This document shows, in pieces, positions 24,556-35,328 of a DNA stretch of 64,000 nucleotides (positions are counted from its first letter, which is position 1; each line of letters opens with the position of its first letter). The notes under the pieces are model-generated. The model made no database searches and was not told where the DNA came from. It was given only the letters and a program-made list of their open reading frames with translations. Source of the stretch: Podospora bellae-mahoneyi. Taxonomy: Eukaryota > Ascomycota > Sordariomycetes > Sordariales > Podosporaceae. The position numbers and the translations under genes were made by a program. The stretch spans positions 2,673,501 to 2,737,500 of the forward strand of contig NC_085882.1 in assembly GCF_035222275.1 (NCBI RefSeq). The letters run 5' to 3'.

Positions 24556-26323
24556 GTTTTTGGTATTCAAGCGAGCGAGCAATTTATAGTGTCATGAATT
24601 ATGAAGACTATTTCATCTTGCGTGCCCAGGGTTTCCTGTTGTTGTTGTTTTTTATTCTACTTTTTTTTTTTTTTTATTTTCTTTATTTTTTGTTTTTTTT
24701 ATATTTTCTTCATTTTTTTTTATATTTTTTGTTTTTTTTATATTTTCTTCATTTTTTTTTATATTTTTTGTTTTTTTTATTTTCTTAATTTTTTTTCCTC
24801 AAATTGTTATGAATACTATTCAAAGCATTGGGTGATTTTGAGGGGATGGGCTTGTAGATGGTGAGCTAGAGTGTTAGTAGTGTCAAGAGGAGGAAAAATA
24901 AACAAACCCCCTGGATTGTGGCAGGCCAACCAACGATGATCTGCAGAGAGATCTCTTGGCGTGGAGGACCCACCACTGAAGCTTGCCATCCCCAGACCTT
25001 GGCATTTTGAATTATCCTCTGTGTGACGATGTGGAGGCAAGGATTCTTTGACGATGATGTTTCTGGTTCAGAGAGACCATGATTGACTTCACGAATCGCT
25101 GCCAAAAAAAAAATAATAAAAACAATATCGCTGGTATCTGTCTTCCAAGGGCCACACACATGTAATTTATAAATGAACCACCTCTATCATCCTACCTGGG
25201 CCCCGAAAGCAGCAGGTAATCCACCCTTGACATTCTTCACACCCCCATCTTCCAATTATTTTTTCGCTGTTCCTTTCACCTTCGTCCCCGGGGTGTGCTC
25301 CCGCGTACCTTGGTGAGCTAATGTGTTCCGGGCCCGCCCACATCCCGAACAAAACCGGACCACGGTCCGATGACGACTCCCCTCCCCTCCCTCCAAAAGG
25401 AAAACAAAAAGAAGCATTCTTCCTTTTCGGAGAACCTCTCCCCGTTCGTCTGTCTGTCCCCACAAGCTTGCGCGGCCTTGCGTCTTTCTTCAACGGCGGC
25501 GGAGAAGCAGAGTGGGGACTTGCTTTTGCTAGTGGAAAGCTTGATTTGTCGTCTTCGCGTTCAAGGTCGTTTTATCTGAGGGTTTTTGAAGAGGCAGGGG
25601 GGTGTCGTGTGAGGTGATAAAAACTGCTCCGGGGAGGGGACGGTTTGGGTTAGAGGAGGAGGAAAAGAGGTGGGATAGGTGTGGGGTGGTTGGTGATGGA
25701 TGGGCTGGTGGTGAGGAGAGAGAGAGAGTGACGATTTTCTGAGACTTGGGAATTGAGTTTGATGGTTTGACCTGTTCTCTGGGACAGGCTAGCCGTTAGA
25801 GCGTGGGTTCCTGGGCTGTGTCCTCGGGTTTTGATCTGTTCATCCTCTTATAGCTCAACGTTAGGCTCTGCTAGAGAAGCGCTCTGGAAGAGCCTACTGA
25901 GGCTCATCGCCTCGCAACTGCACTGACTCCCGCAGCTCTGATCAACCGCAAGGTTGACCCCCCCCCCCAAATGCTCACACAGGGCAGCTCCGTACGACAC
26001 TGGGTCCCTGAGCTGCAAAACCCGGGCATCCGGGAAGTCCCTGGCTGGGAGATGTCGGAGCAGACGGGAACTATGGGGCCTAGAGAGATATCTTGACGAC
26101 CATGCGGGGAACCAGAGGTTTCATCACTCGTGTGCTCTTACGCGTGTGGTTTCGCTGCGATGTGTCTCTGATGTTTAGTCTATATCCCCGACTGCATGGT
26201 CCTGCGCCGATTATCCTTTATGTTGACTCGCTGTTCCTCTCTACTTTCCCATCCCGAGTTTTTCTTCTCTATAGCCCTTTGTTTCATTAGTTTGTACTGT
26301 GACAGACACCAGACCAGCACGTC
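24556..26323. other. Intergenic region with T-rich tandem repeat
   Basis: This is 1.77 kb between the surface protein and the LicD gene. It opens with the 39-bp T-rich repeat. A 9-nt C run lies near 25961-25969 and a GA run near 25720. No recognisable gene, and no tRNA- or 5S-like fold that I can support. Confidence 0.5.
24686..24800 (+). repeat. T-rich 39-bp tandem repeat, about three copies
   Basis: The only G residues in this T/A tract lie at 24692, 24731 and 24770, exactly 39 bp apart. The surrounding ATATTTTCTTCATTT blocks repeat with the same spacing. The tract starts about 130 bp past the surface-protein stop and could lie in its 3' UTR. Confidence 0.85.
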
Positions 26324-27301
26324 ATGAAATCTTCTCTTTATCCTCCCGTATCTTTACCGAATCTATTGCTGGCCATTGTACTCGTGGTAACGTCCTTCGT
26401 CCTCCTATCGGCGACGATTCACCGGTCTTCCTACCTCTCCTCCGTTCCCTCTGTCGAGCCGCCCCCCGAGCGAGCTTGGCCGATGGTATGGGCCTCCTAC
26501 AGCAATGAACCCCCCGAACCAAAGTACTTCCAGGAAGCTGGCAACACCCTAGAAATGTCCCACTACGACATCCGCTTCTTCCAGGGCGTGATTCCGTATT
26601 CTCAACATCGTGAGGTCCTTCAGCACCTCATTCGATCATACCTCTCCATCATGGCCTCCTTCAAGATGGAGACCTGGATCGCACATGGCACATTGCTTGG
26701 GTGGTGGTGGAATGGCCGGATCATGCCCTGGGACTATGACCTCGACGTCCAGGTCAGCCTCCACACGATGGAGCACATGGCCAAGCAATTCAACCAGACG
26801 CTGCATGAGTGGAGGTACACCACCGATGAGGGAGGGGAGGGTGTGCATGAGATCAAGAAGACGTATCTGTTGGACGTGAACCCAAACTACTCGGAGATGA
26901 AGAGGAGACAGGGAATGAACGTGATTGATGCCAGATGGGTTGATGTTGACACGGGCATGTTTGTGGATATCACTGCGCTGGCCGAGAGAGATCCGGTGTT
27001 GGAACCGGGGATCTGGAGCTGCAAGAACTTCCATCAGTATAGGACGCATAATATCTGGCCGCTGAAGGAGACAAGGTTTGAGGGGGTTAAGGCAAAGGTG
27101 CCTCTTGATCACGAGAGAATTTTGGTGGCGGAGTATGGGGAGAAGAGCTTGGTGTTGACCGAGTGGGAAGGGTCAGTTTGATCTCGAGGGATTCCCTAGG
27201 ACAAAGCTGACATTCAACGCAGACACCGCTGGAGTGAGGAATTGAAGGAGTGGGTGAGGATATCAGTGAATGATACGGTGAACAGCTATGGATCTGGGTA
27301 G
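26324..27301 (+). CDS. LicD-family type II membrane protein
   Basis: Two exons (26324-27171 and 27223-27301), with a 51-nt intron, give 308 residues. A single membrane segment near residues 13-32 (LLLAIVLVVTSFVLLSATI) predicts a type II Golgi or ER protein. The LicD signature follows at about 120-145: AHGTLLGWWWNGRIMPWDYD then LDVQVSL, which in this nucleotidyltransferase-like fold supplies the acidic metal ligands. The C-terminal part includes GMFVDITALAERD and the segment NIWPLKETRFEGVKAKVPLD. Fungal LicD proteins are linked to adding phosphodiester groups to glycans (yeast Mnn4 is the best-known relative), and bacterial LicD adds phosphocholine. The substrate here is unknown. No glycan gene adjoins it; the nearest is the GT34 gene at 52 kb. 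Confidence 0.82.
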
Positions 27302-28187
27302 AAGTGAAGTGAGGAACAGTTTGGATTTGATCCCTTGGATATGTGACTTGTTTGACAGGCGCTAGGCGTTGGGCGTTTGCTTGGATACCACGTGACGAGG
27401 GCAAGAGGCTGGCTTTCGCCAAACTTGGAAGAGATTTCTCGGGCAGGTGAAGAACAAAGATTGATACGTACTTGAAATCTGGGCCCCGCAGGGTGAACAT
27501 CTGGAGTGAATATCAGGAGTGAATCGCAGCCCCTTGATTTCCTTTCCCTCTCAGCCCCCACCCCCCCCTATCAACCTTCCAACCTCCCCTGGAGCAACAA
27601 TCTCATCAAGAAAAGTCTTTGCAATGATAGAGCACTATATACTAGATTGAGTTGCTCCTAGGTGGGTCTTCTACTTTGTAATCTGAGGTTGCAGTGCTCC
27701 TCGAGTGGAGAAAAGTGCCCCTTTCTTACCTTTCACCTCATCACTAGTGCCTTCCTCTCCTGCTCCTAACCACCTGCCTCAGGTGGATTTTCCCATACTC
27801 GCTCCTGCCTAATATTCAGGAGACAAAAAACAGGCAGTTCATCAGATAAGGCAATCAGGCCCACAATTACCTCAAGTCGCTGCAGCCAGCCGACGGCTCC
27901 CCAACTCGAGTATATATTCTACACCTCTGTTCCCCTAACTTCCTCCTTCTTTCTTGCCTCGAGCATCCCTCTCGCAAGCAGTCAGCTCTCGAGAGACAGA
28001 TAGCCCGGTCAACAGCTTTTATCGCTTACTTCTCGTTCCACCATCTCCTCACACATCTCCTCCTCTTACACCTTGTTCACCTTCGACACTCAATTCTTCG
28101 GCATTCCAGTCACTTCCGTCGACCTTTTATCCATCAACCATCATCTAATTCCATCAAAGAGTCGACAGTCGATAGTAAATAGTCAAC
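27302..28187. other. Intergenic region and Stc1-gene leader
   Basis: This 886 bp holds a polypyrimidine-rich leader from about 27950 and a TATA-like sequence at 27911. No gene is seen. Confidence 0.5.
27911..27918 (+). promoter_or_regulatory. TATA-like sequence upstream of the Stc1-domain gene
   Basis: tatatatt lies 277 bp upstream of the start codon and is followed by a pyrimidine-rich leader ending in gtcaacATG. It is a plausible TATA box, but no transcription start can be read from sequence alone. Confidence 0.4.
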
Positions 28188-29453
28188 ATGGTCGGCAACA
28201 AGATTCGCTGCGAGAACGGCGGCGAGTGGAAGGCCAGAGAGAAGTTTTCCCACAGTGCCCTTCGCAAGTACCAGAAGAAGTTGGGCAACGGCATTGCCAC
28301 TCCTGCCCAGTCGACTATCTCGTGTCTCGAGCACAGCTCTGGCAACAAGGCGCCCGAGATGAAGTGTGAGGGACCCTGTGATCGCTGGCGTGAGCTGGAC
28401 TTTTTCAGCAAGTCCACCCGCCGCAACAAAGTCTACGTATGTATTCACCGTCCATAGTTTTTTTTTTTTTTTTTTTTTTTTTGGGGAAAGGGAATTCAAA
28501 TACTGACCATCAGCAGTGGTGCAAGGACTGCGTTGACTGGGCTGAAAAGACTGAGGTTGGCGAAGCGCTTCCTCCTCCCGGCGAGAGAATCTGTGAGGAA
28601 GAGTTTGAGACTCTCAAGATGAGGGTTGCCGACTTCGTGCTGAATGAGGATTACGAGAACGGCATTCCGGAGGGGAATGACTCGGGCCCGGCTACTACGG
28701 TCAGCATCAATGATTTCGACGATGACTATGAGGAAGAGTTCACTCTTCTGCCTCCCGGTGCTGAGGCTACCACCGTGACCGACTCCATTGCCAGTCCAGA
28801 GGATACCGATGTGTCAGTTGAGACACCTGGCGCTGCTGCTACTTCGACTGAGCCTATGGCACCAACTCCTCGCGCCCCCCACTGGTTTTTGGGATTTATG
28901 AACAACGACTCTCCGAGCACCTCCTCCACCACACCTACCACTCTTGACACTCTCGATACCCTTGACCTTCTTGACAGTCTTGACACACCCGATGAGTCGA
29001 TCTCCGAGCTTTCCATCACTGCTGGCTCCCAGACTCACACTCAGACGACCACCACGGCTGCCGACACAAATGCCTCAGCCACTCCTGGCCAGACCGGTGC
29101 AGTCTTGTTCAACGCCTGGAGCCCAGAGGGCAATTTCGAGCGCATGATCAAGGAGCCCACCATCGCGACTGAGGAGAGCGGCTGGAAGACGGTGACCCGC
29201 ACGGCCAAGGGACCTCGCATGATTACCGTTCGTCCTCGCGGCAAGAAGGAGAAGGACGAGGTGAAGGTCGGCAAGAACGGATGGATCAAAGTTGTAAGTA
29301 TTCTGATTGATGTCCTGTTGGTAAACTATTGGCTAAAATTTACCTTCGCAGAGCAATCGCCGGACCACGCCACAGCTGCCTAACTATATCCTGGCGAACT
29401 GTGTTCGCGGCGAGGAAGATTTCGTGGGTGACATCATCCCTGATGAGCTTTAA
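28188..29453 (+). CDS. Stc1-domain protein
   Basis: Three exons (28188-28436, 28517-29293 and 29352-29453) give 375 residues. The N-terminus is an Stc1 domain (about 5-95): IRCENGGEWKAREKFSHSAL, then TISCLEHSSG, then MKCEGPCDRWRELDFFSKST and RRNKVYWCKDCVDW. The Cys pairs C..C(x3)C and WCKDC provide the zinc-binding ligands. The rest is a long acidic, Thr/Ser/Pro-rich linker with a Leu-Asp repeat (TLDTLDTLDLLDSLD). A short basic segment (PRMITVRPRGKKEKDEVKVG) and a conserved-looking C-terminus ending DFVGDIIPDEL follow. In fission yeast, Stc1 connects RNAi to the CLRC H3K9 methyltransferase complex. Most filamentous-fungal proteins with this domain are uncharacterised. The intron 1 acceptor could also be used 3 nt earlier, adding one Gln. 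Confidence 0.85.
28458..28482 (+). repeat. 25-nt T run inside the Stc1-gene intron
   Basis: An uninterrupted T run fills the middle of the 80-nt first intron of the Stc1-domain gene. It is close to both splice sites, so length changes could affect splicing. Confidence 0.9.
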
Positions 29454-32351
29454 GGGCCTATTTTCACGGAGGAGCCGATTTTGGCAAGAATTTTGGGTTT
29501 TTTTAATGGTTCTACGGCTTTTTATGGTTTACGGTTTTGCGGTTTGCATTTTCTTTTTTTTTCTTGACATTACGCACAAATACACGATGATGGGCGGACG
29601 ACAGCACGAAACTATGCAGCGGACAATAATACGACATTATGAGCGGGGAAAATTACATAGCAATTCGGTAGTTGATGGGTTTGCGGAGTAATGCGATGAC
29701 TTTTATTATGTTCTATGCATCGTTTGAGTGACTGGTATTGTGCTACTAGTGTTTGATGAGCATCTGACGGAAAAGGGATGACTGTGATAACTTATGAAGG
29801 CCTTGAAAGACAGTTAAAAAAAAGCCATGAAAGATAGTTGGAAGGTGGTAAAAGTTAGTTGAAAGGTATCAAAACATAATCGAGAGGAATAAAAAAGATG
29901 ATCGAAGGGATTTTTACTATCTTTCAAGGCCTTAATGTAATTACGTTCTAGTCTCTATTATTCTGTGCACGACGTGTGGAGGTTGAGTGTGTAGGTTTTA
30001 GCATGGGAAGTGTCATGGAGCAGCAACTGACCACCACCAGTTGCTCTCTCTTTTTTGCTCCCTCGGGCTTGCTTCATGACGGTCTTAGTACTTACTAGGG
30101 TTGTCTGGAGCAAACCGTGGTAGGTAGGTGTCTGTTATCAGTTTATGAATTCTATATCTGATGGTTACTCCTGGTGTAGTTATCGCGGAGTGAGGATTCT
30201 GGGTAGAGATGTCATTCGGGAAGTTGGAGGTGTGTTTTTCTGCTTTCCAAGGTCACATGTGCTGTCGAACATGGAAGGGGCTCGACATGTATATGGCGGA
30301 TATGTCTGGGAGCAATAAATGGTAGGCACCAGTGCGTTGGTCTCCCAATATTGCCGATGTTGCTTGCTCCTCGTGTAGTATATCGAATGCTAGGTTGCAT
30401 TTCTGCCATGTGTAACTCCGAATCACCGTGAGGAGATTCAGCTCGGGTCACCATACATGACACTCTCCAATCCCCCCCCAAATCCCCTACCGAGCAGACG
30501 AATTGCTCCCCCATCTTCATTGACCGATTTTCCCTAGAGATCAAACCAGGTCTCCATGTTTTTCAAGAAGGCTGCGGTAGGCAGCCAAGCCAGCTACCCA
30601 CTCCCAATCTCGAGCATCACTCTCACCCCCGGGAGCGTGTAAGTCACGGTGGTGTCGGAGCAACTCAAATACAAGGCAGCCTATCACAACCATTCAATTA
30701 CACCAGCACAGCATTAACGCTTTTTCGCACAACGATCCCCTTCTCTTGACCGGCTGCGACCTTGCAAAGGGGCAATAGTCGGCTACCGACCTACTTGCTC
30801 CGCTCCAACTAAGAAGTCGGGCAAATTGAAGTTTTCCATGTTTCAGCTCCAGGCTTCCCTACCTACCTTGTTATCTCCCGCCCACCTGTGCTGCTTTCTC
30901 CAAAAAGGAGGGGTAGCTTTTCTGGTTGGTGATGAGTCGGTCCAAAATGTGGGAGGCACAGCCACAGCCTTGTCCGAAGAGGTGGTGGTGTGGTTCGTTC
31001 ACCTTGAAGTTCATTGGACTCTCACCTTGGAGGATGTTGGCTGGGGCTATGATATGGTAAACGAAATGATGGTGTGGTCGACGCAAATGGTCGTGGTATC
31101 TTACTGCTGCCTCTTTGCTTTCTACTCCTTTCGGAGGCCTTCGGTATCTGCTTCGATACTAATGACGCCAATGTGAGGGTGTTCAATGGCAAAAGGTCCA
31201 GAGCAGGGCTCAAATGTTGATGATCAACCAAAAAGTCCCGCATGTCGTTCGCCCGATCAACCTGCAATTAATCTCGGCCGGCACTTATATGAAAATAGAA
31301 ACAAGGCCATGAGATGGGTAAGGGGAATGGCAATGTCATACATACGCGAGTTTCTGCCAAATTCTCGCTTCCGTTGTTTCCATGTGCGTCTGCCGCGCGG
31401 ATAGAGGTAGGCAAGTCGGGCAAACGGCGCAAACAGTCGTCCAATAGATCCGCGAGGGAAACGATAAAAAGAAACGGACAGCTTCCCCGGCTGTTGCATA
31501 CCACCCTCCTCTTTCTCATGCGACATACGATGCTGTGTGAAAGATGTGCAAGCTTCCGCGTGAGAGTTGAGAGCTCAAGCTTGAGACCCGCCAACGCTGC
31601 GGCTTCCCGCGCCCAGCATTGCCCGGCGGGGGTCTGTATAACATCGATATGGGACTTACTATTGGCTATCTGCCAGTGAGCAGACACACATACCGAGCAT
31701 CCTACAGATCATATACCAAGTATTGACAAACGTGGTTGGCAATGGAGTCATGGCAAGGCAACCTTGTGTCTGCCGGGGCTTCTGTGCCATGTCGTACACC
31801 ACCTTCTTCCCCGGCCGAAGCCCACCAACAAGAACGCGTCTGGTCCTTCCAGATCGGCTCTGGGATTCACCATGGTTTCTTCATGCGCCCGTATGTGTGG
31901 GTGGTCCGGCGGCTTGCGTAAGTGGCCTCTTTTGTGTATCAGCTTCGGCGACATATGCCGCATCGTTTCTAAGCATGGAAGAAAATCCTCCCCAGTGAAT
32001 TGGAAATTCGGGGGGGCAATCTCTCAAGATTCCAAAGTTTCGTAAGGCGGACCCACATTCCATGGTTCGCATCTGGAAGTCATGGGTTGATCAGCTGGAG
32101 ATGGGAGGTTGGCCAGCGCCCGGGCTACGGCTTGCGAGATGGATATATTGTCAAGAGGTTGTCCAAATTCTGCAGCTTCTTCTGCCAGTTAGCTCGCTTT
32201 GCTTCCTCGACTATACTTTCTCTTCTCTCTTGCACCCACCTACTCCGCCCTTTACACAGCTCGGCTGTAACGGGGCAACAGTTTCTGCACATATGCTTAG
32301 CTTTTCTCTATTCTTTGATCAGGACTCACCACTGAGAAACCGTTCTCCATA
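29454..32351. other. Gene-poor 2.9 kb
   Basis: The longest gene-free stretch between 28 and 35 kb. It contains the 137-bp inverted-repeat element at 29797. Several frames of 70-140 codons occur on both strands (for example 31268-31687 minus, 31723-31998 plus), but none shows a family motif or a plausible splice partner. An exon of an unrecognised gene cannot be excluded around 31700-32050. Confidence 0.45.
29797..29933 (+). repeat. 137-bp inverted-repeat element built of 21-bp units
   Basis: The left end AAGGCCTTGAAAGACAGT is matched by the reverse complement of the right end (actatctttcaaggcctt) over about 24 bp with two or three mismatches. The interior is a chain of 21-bp units, each ending in a variant of agttgaaag (agttggaag, agttgaaag, aatcgagag, gatcgaag). 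The element has no coding capacity. Size and ends fit a MITE-like non-autonomous element, but no clear target-site duplication is visible. The same 21-bp unit occurs at 2601-2665. Confidence 0.65.
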
Positions 32352-34501
32352 ATGCTCCCCATGAACTCTTCTACACAGCCGAGCAACTGGACCGGACAGG
32401 CTGCCGGGGCACCAGTTACTTTGCATCCTCCACCCTCGGACACTTCTCTGCCTCCTAAGCTACCGCACTTGACCTTCGAAAACCCTGATGATAGCGACAG
32501 CACCGAATTTGACGATTCCAACAGCAGTGAAGATGATGAATCCGACACAGAGGCAAGCCCGGTCGAGGCTATCAAAAACAACATGGCCAACCCTTTGAGG
32601 GCGGAAAGGCTTCGCGTTCCGCCGTTCAGCGTACCGCAGGCAAATGTTGGCTTCCAGAGAGCTCAAACTCCGATCGAGTCTGCACAGGCAAAGGTGCTCG
32701 AGGACCTTGTCAACAAAGTCTCAAAACTGGAGACAGAACGTATGTGAACCCATCAAGGCGTTTCCTGGTAGATTGCTGATCAGACTGTAGTGGGTAAATT
32801 TCGAGGCACCGCATCGGCCCCAGACCATGAAGACCGCCATGCCGGGGCATCACCCTTCACTACACCAGGTATTCGACTCCAACCACCCACTTACCCGGGA
32901 CATATCAACAGAGCGCCGTCTCCTCGGCAAACAGCTCCTCGGATAGTCACCGGTCAGACAACCTCAGCCTTCCCTGAGCTAGCACCCCGATCACCATCCG
33001 GTGTTCAGTTCAGTTCACCAGTGCCGCCCTTCTCGTCTGGCGGCCACTCGGCGGGTCCGTTTCCGGGTGTAAAGACACCCGTGGTTGAGATTTCCGCTGT
33101 TGACCTCAAATGGGGTCCGCTGTTCGACGAAAAGGGAGCGCCAACAAAAAGATGGGAGCAAGTGTTGAAAGGTCTTGGTCAATACATTGTAAGTAGAGCG
33201 AGTCGATGATTGGTAAGAAACAAATTAACGCGTCTTCTGTTGTAGCTCGATGAATTTATGCCACAAAAGACGTTGGTGATGGCTCCTCAAAAGATGGCAG
33301 CTTTCTACTCCCAGCACAACATCGAGTGTGAGGCAGTTTCATTCCTCGGTATGTTGAATCCATCTTCCAGCTACTGTATGAGGCTGACCAAGGTGCAGAA
33401 ATATTTCGAAGCCGGAATCAAGACGTCCATGTCAGATTGTCGGAGCTGTATGACCAGCTCGGGTTCGAATATCACTTGGCACCTTCAGCACCCGGATGTA
33501 GGCCGACGGTGCCTGGCTTGACCCTCCACGGATGGACTCAGTGGATGACGTTAGCCATGAGGGCGCATCCTGATGAAGAGGCTCGCAGGTTCGCCAAGGT
33601 GATCACGATGCTGCCCATTAATGCCGAGAGTCCACTTGACGGCAAGCTAGAAAGACTTCCGAAGCAGATATCCCGTCACCTTTTGCCGGAGAAGGCCGAC
33701 CCAGCATCCCGGGGAAAGTTCAGCGCCGCCCTTCGAGTGGTACAGGAAGCTTTGGGACTGTTGTCTCCGCCTCCCAAACCGAGTCTCCAGGAACGACGGC
33801 CATCTCAATCGCGCGCTGTTAGCCCTAGGTCTCGATATAAGCCCTCATCCGTTGACATTCCGTCACCTCCCTCCTCAGTCTCCGGGGCGGCCGTGGATGA
33901 TGAGTACCGGAGAGGTGACCGTGAGCGCGAGCGAAACTACCGCGACCTTCCAGGAAGACCATACGAGAGTAATGGCTCCGCGAGGCGAGACCCTCCATTA
34001 TCGCGATCAACAACGGGACTTGGCTTGCCCACTCGCCCCCCCTCGCGGACCGGACCCCCTTCGACAACAAGTTCTCGCCGACGTAGCTCACCTGGCCCCT
34101 ATCACAGAAGCTCCGTATCAGGGGCAAGTGGAAGAGAGGAGAGGGGATACACCAGGTCGTCGTCTGATGCTACCATATATCCTCACCGGTCGGACCAAAG
34201 AGAGCGAGAGCGTGAACGAGAAAGAGAACGCGAAAGAGATAGGGAGCGGGAGCGGGAGCGTGATCGTGACAGAGAGAGAGATGCCCGAGACTCCAAGGCC
34301 AGAGGACGAGAAAGGGAGGCAGACAGAAGGGACAGAGGCAGTCGAAGATCGGCCTCGGTGGTGAGCAACACGGACCGAAAAGGAGGCCTTGGTCGTCCTA
34401 ACCGAAGGAGTTCTGTGATTGTCCAAGATGAACGAGCGGGCAACTTGGGACGTGCCCCGACGTGGGGAGATTTCTTTACAGGAAAGTCAGCCATGGCTTG
34501 A
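32352..34501 (+). CDS. DUF7514-type protein with Arg-Glu/Asp tail
   Basis: Four exons (32352-32739, 32791-33188, 33246-33348 and 33399-34501) with introns of 50-57 nt give 663 residues. The N-terminus is Ser/Pro/Asp-rich. A folded domain spans about residues 235-400: KWGPLFDEKGAPTKRWEQVL, KGLGQYILDEFMPQKTLVMA, SRNQDVHVRLSELYDQLGFE and then PTVPGLTLHGWTQWMTLAMR. I recognise this as the fungal-specific domain usually labelled DUF7514; its function is unknown. The C-terminal 260 residues are Arg/Ser/Pro-rich and include a roughly 40-residue alternating Arg-Glu/Arg-Asp run, like the tails of some RNA-associated proteins. The exon 3/4 join restores SFLEIFRSRNQDV across the junction, which supports the model. 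An alternative start lies at Met4. Confidence 0.78.
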
Positions 34502-35328
34502 GTGTGGTGTGTGAGACTTGTATGTTGCTGTTGGTACATTGCTATGTCATTGTGTGGGTTTTCTTCGTATCTTATACTCGTATAGCTAGCTACTCGCTCC
34601 TTAGGATAGATAGGTACTGCCTGCGCCGTGTAAGCTTTTGTTGCGATTAATTTTAAAATTATTCACCCTTGATAACTCGTACCTTCCTCTCCATCCCATT
34701 AAGCCTCTCACCGACTCTTGGATACCCCATTTCGGGAAGGAGCTCGTGGCTTGAGTGAGCCGACTTGGAAAGCTTGAATCGACTTCTGGCAAGAGCCAAC
34801 GGCATCGGGGCTTCCCACGATCGACATCATCATCTGCCATTTCACCCCACCTCTACCACCCTCAATGCTGCCGATCCGAAATCCTTCAAAAACAATCTTT
34901 GTCGTGCATGCAGCTGCAGCACTTTGCATCGAGGGAAACAGAGGCTATCGCCGGTTTCCTGTACCTTGTTGCTTTCTCCCTGCACGGCTCATCTCCCGCG
35001 GTCGCCGGATGACGTAGTTGGCATCCCGCCATCTGACATGCCTCCCGGTGCCGGTTCTTCCATTGTGCGCCGACTTTCCGACTACACACTCCGTTGAATG
35101 GCACCTACACACGGCACCGTGTAACCCAATCTTTGTCCTTGCTGCCATGAAATCTGGTTGGATGATGAACGGCTCGGATGCCCCTCCCCTGACTACTTAT
35201 GTCATAGGTGAACGCAAGTCCGAGACTTGAGTATCTTGGGGACAATATGGTGGGAGATATATGATGGTTTGCCCTCTTGGGTCTTGGATATCGTTTTTGA
35301 TCAATTGTTGCTATCATCCACCTTCACA
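34502..35328. other. Intergenic region, DUF7514 gene to MFS transporter
   Basis: This 827 bp has no gene seen. The frame of the transporter is open upstream to 35227, but that stretch is not transporter-like and probably represents leader. Confidence 0.5.

Noticed and set aside
24552-24864. Two Phe/Leu/Tyr-rich frames resembling a membrane peptide
   Set aside because: They are translations of the T-rich 39-bp repeat with no start context or conservation visible.
33852-34364. A 170-codon plus-strand frame overlapping the DUF7514-type gene
   Set aside because: It is the second reading frame of the Arg-Glu/Asp repeat tail, and the main frame is supported by the conserved domain and splice joins.
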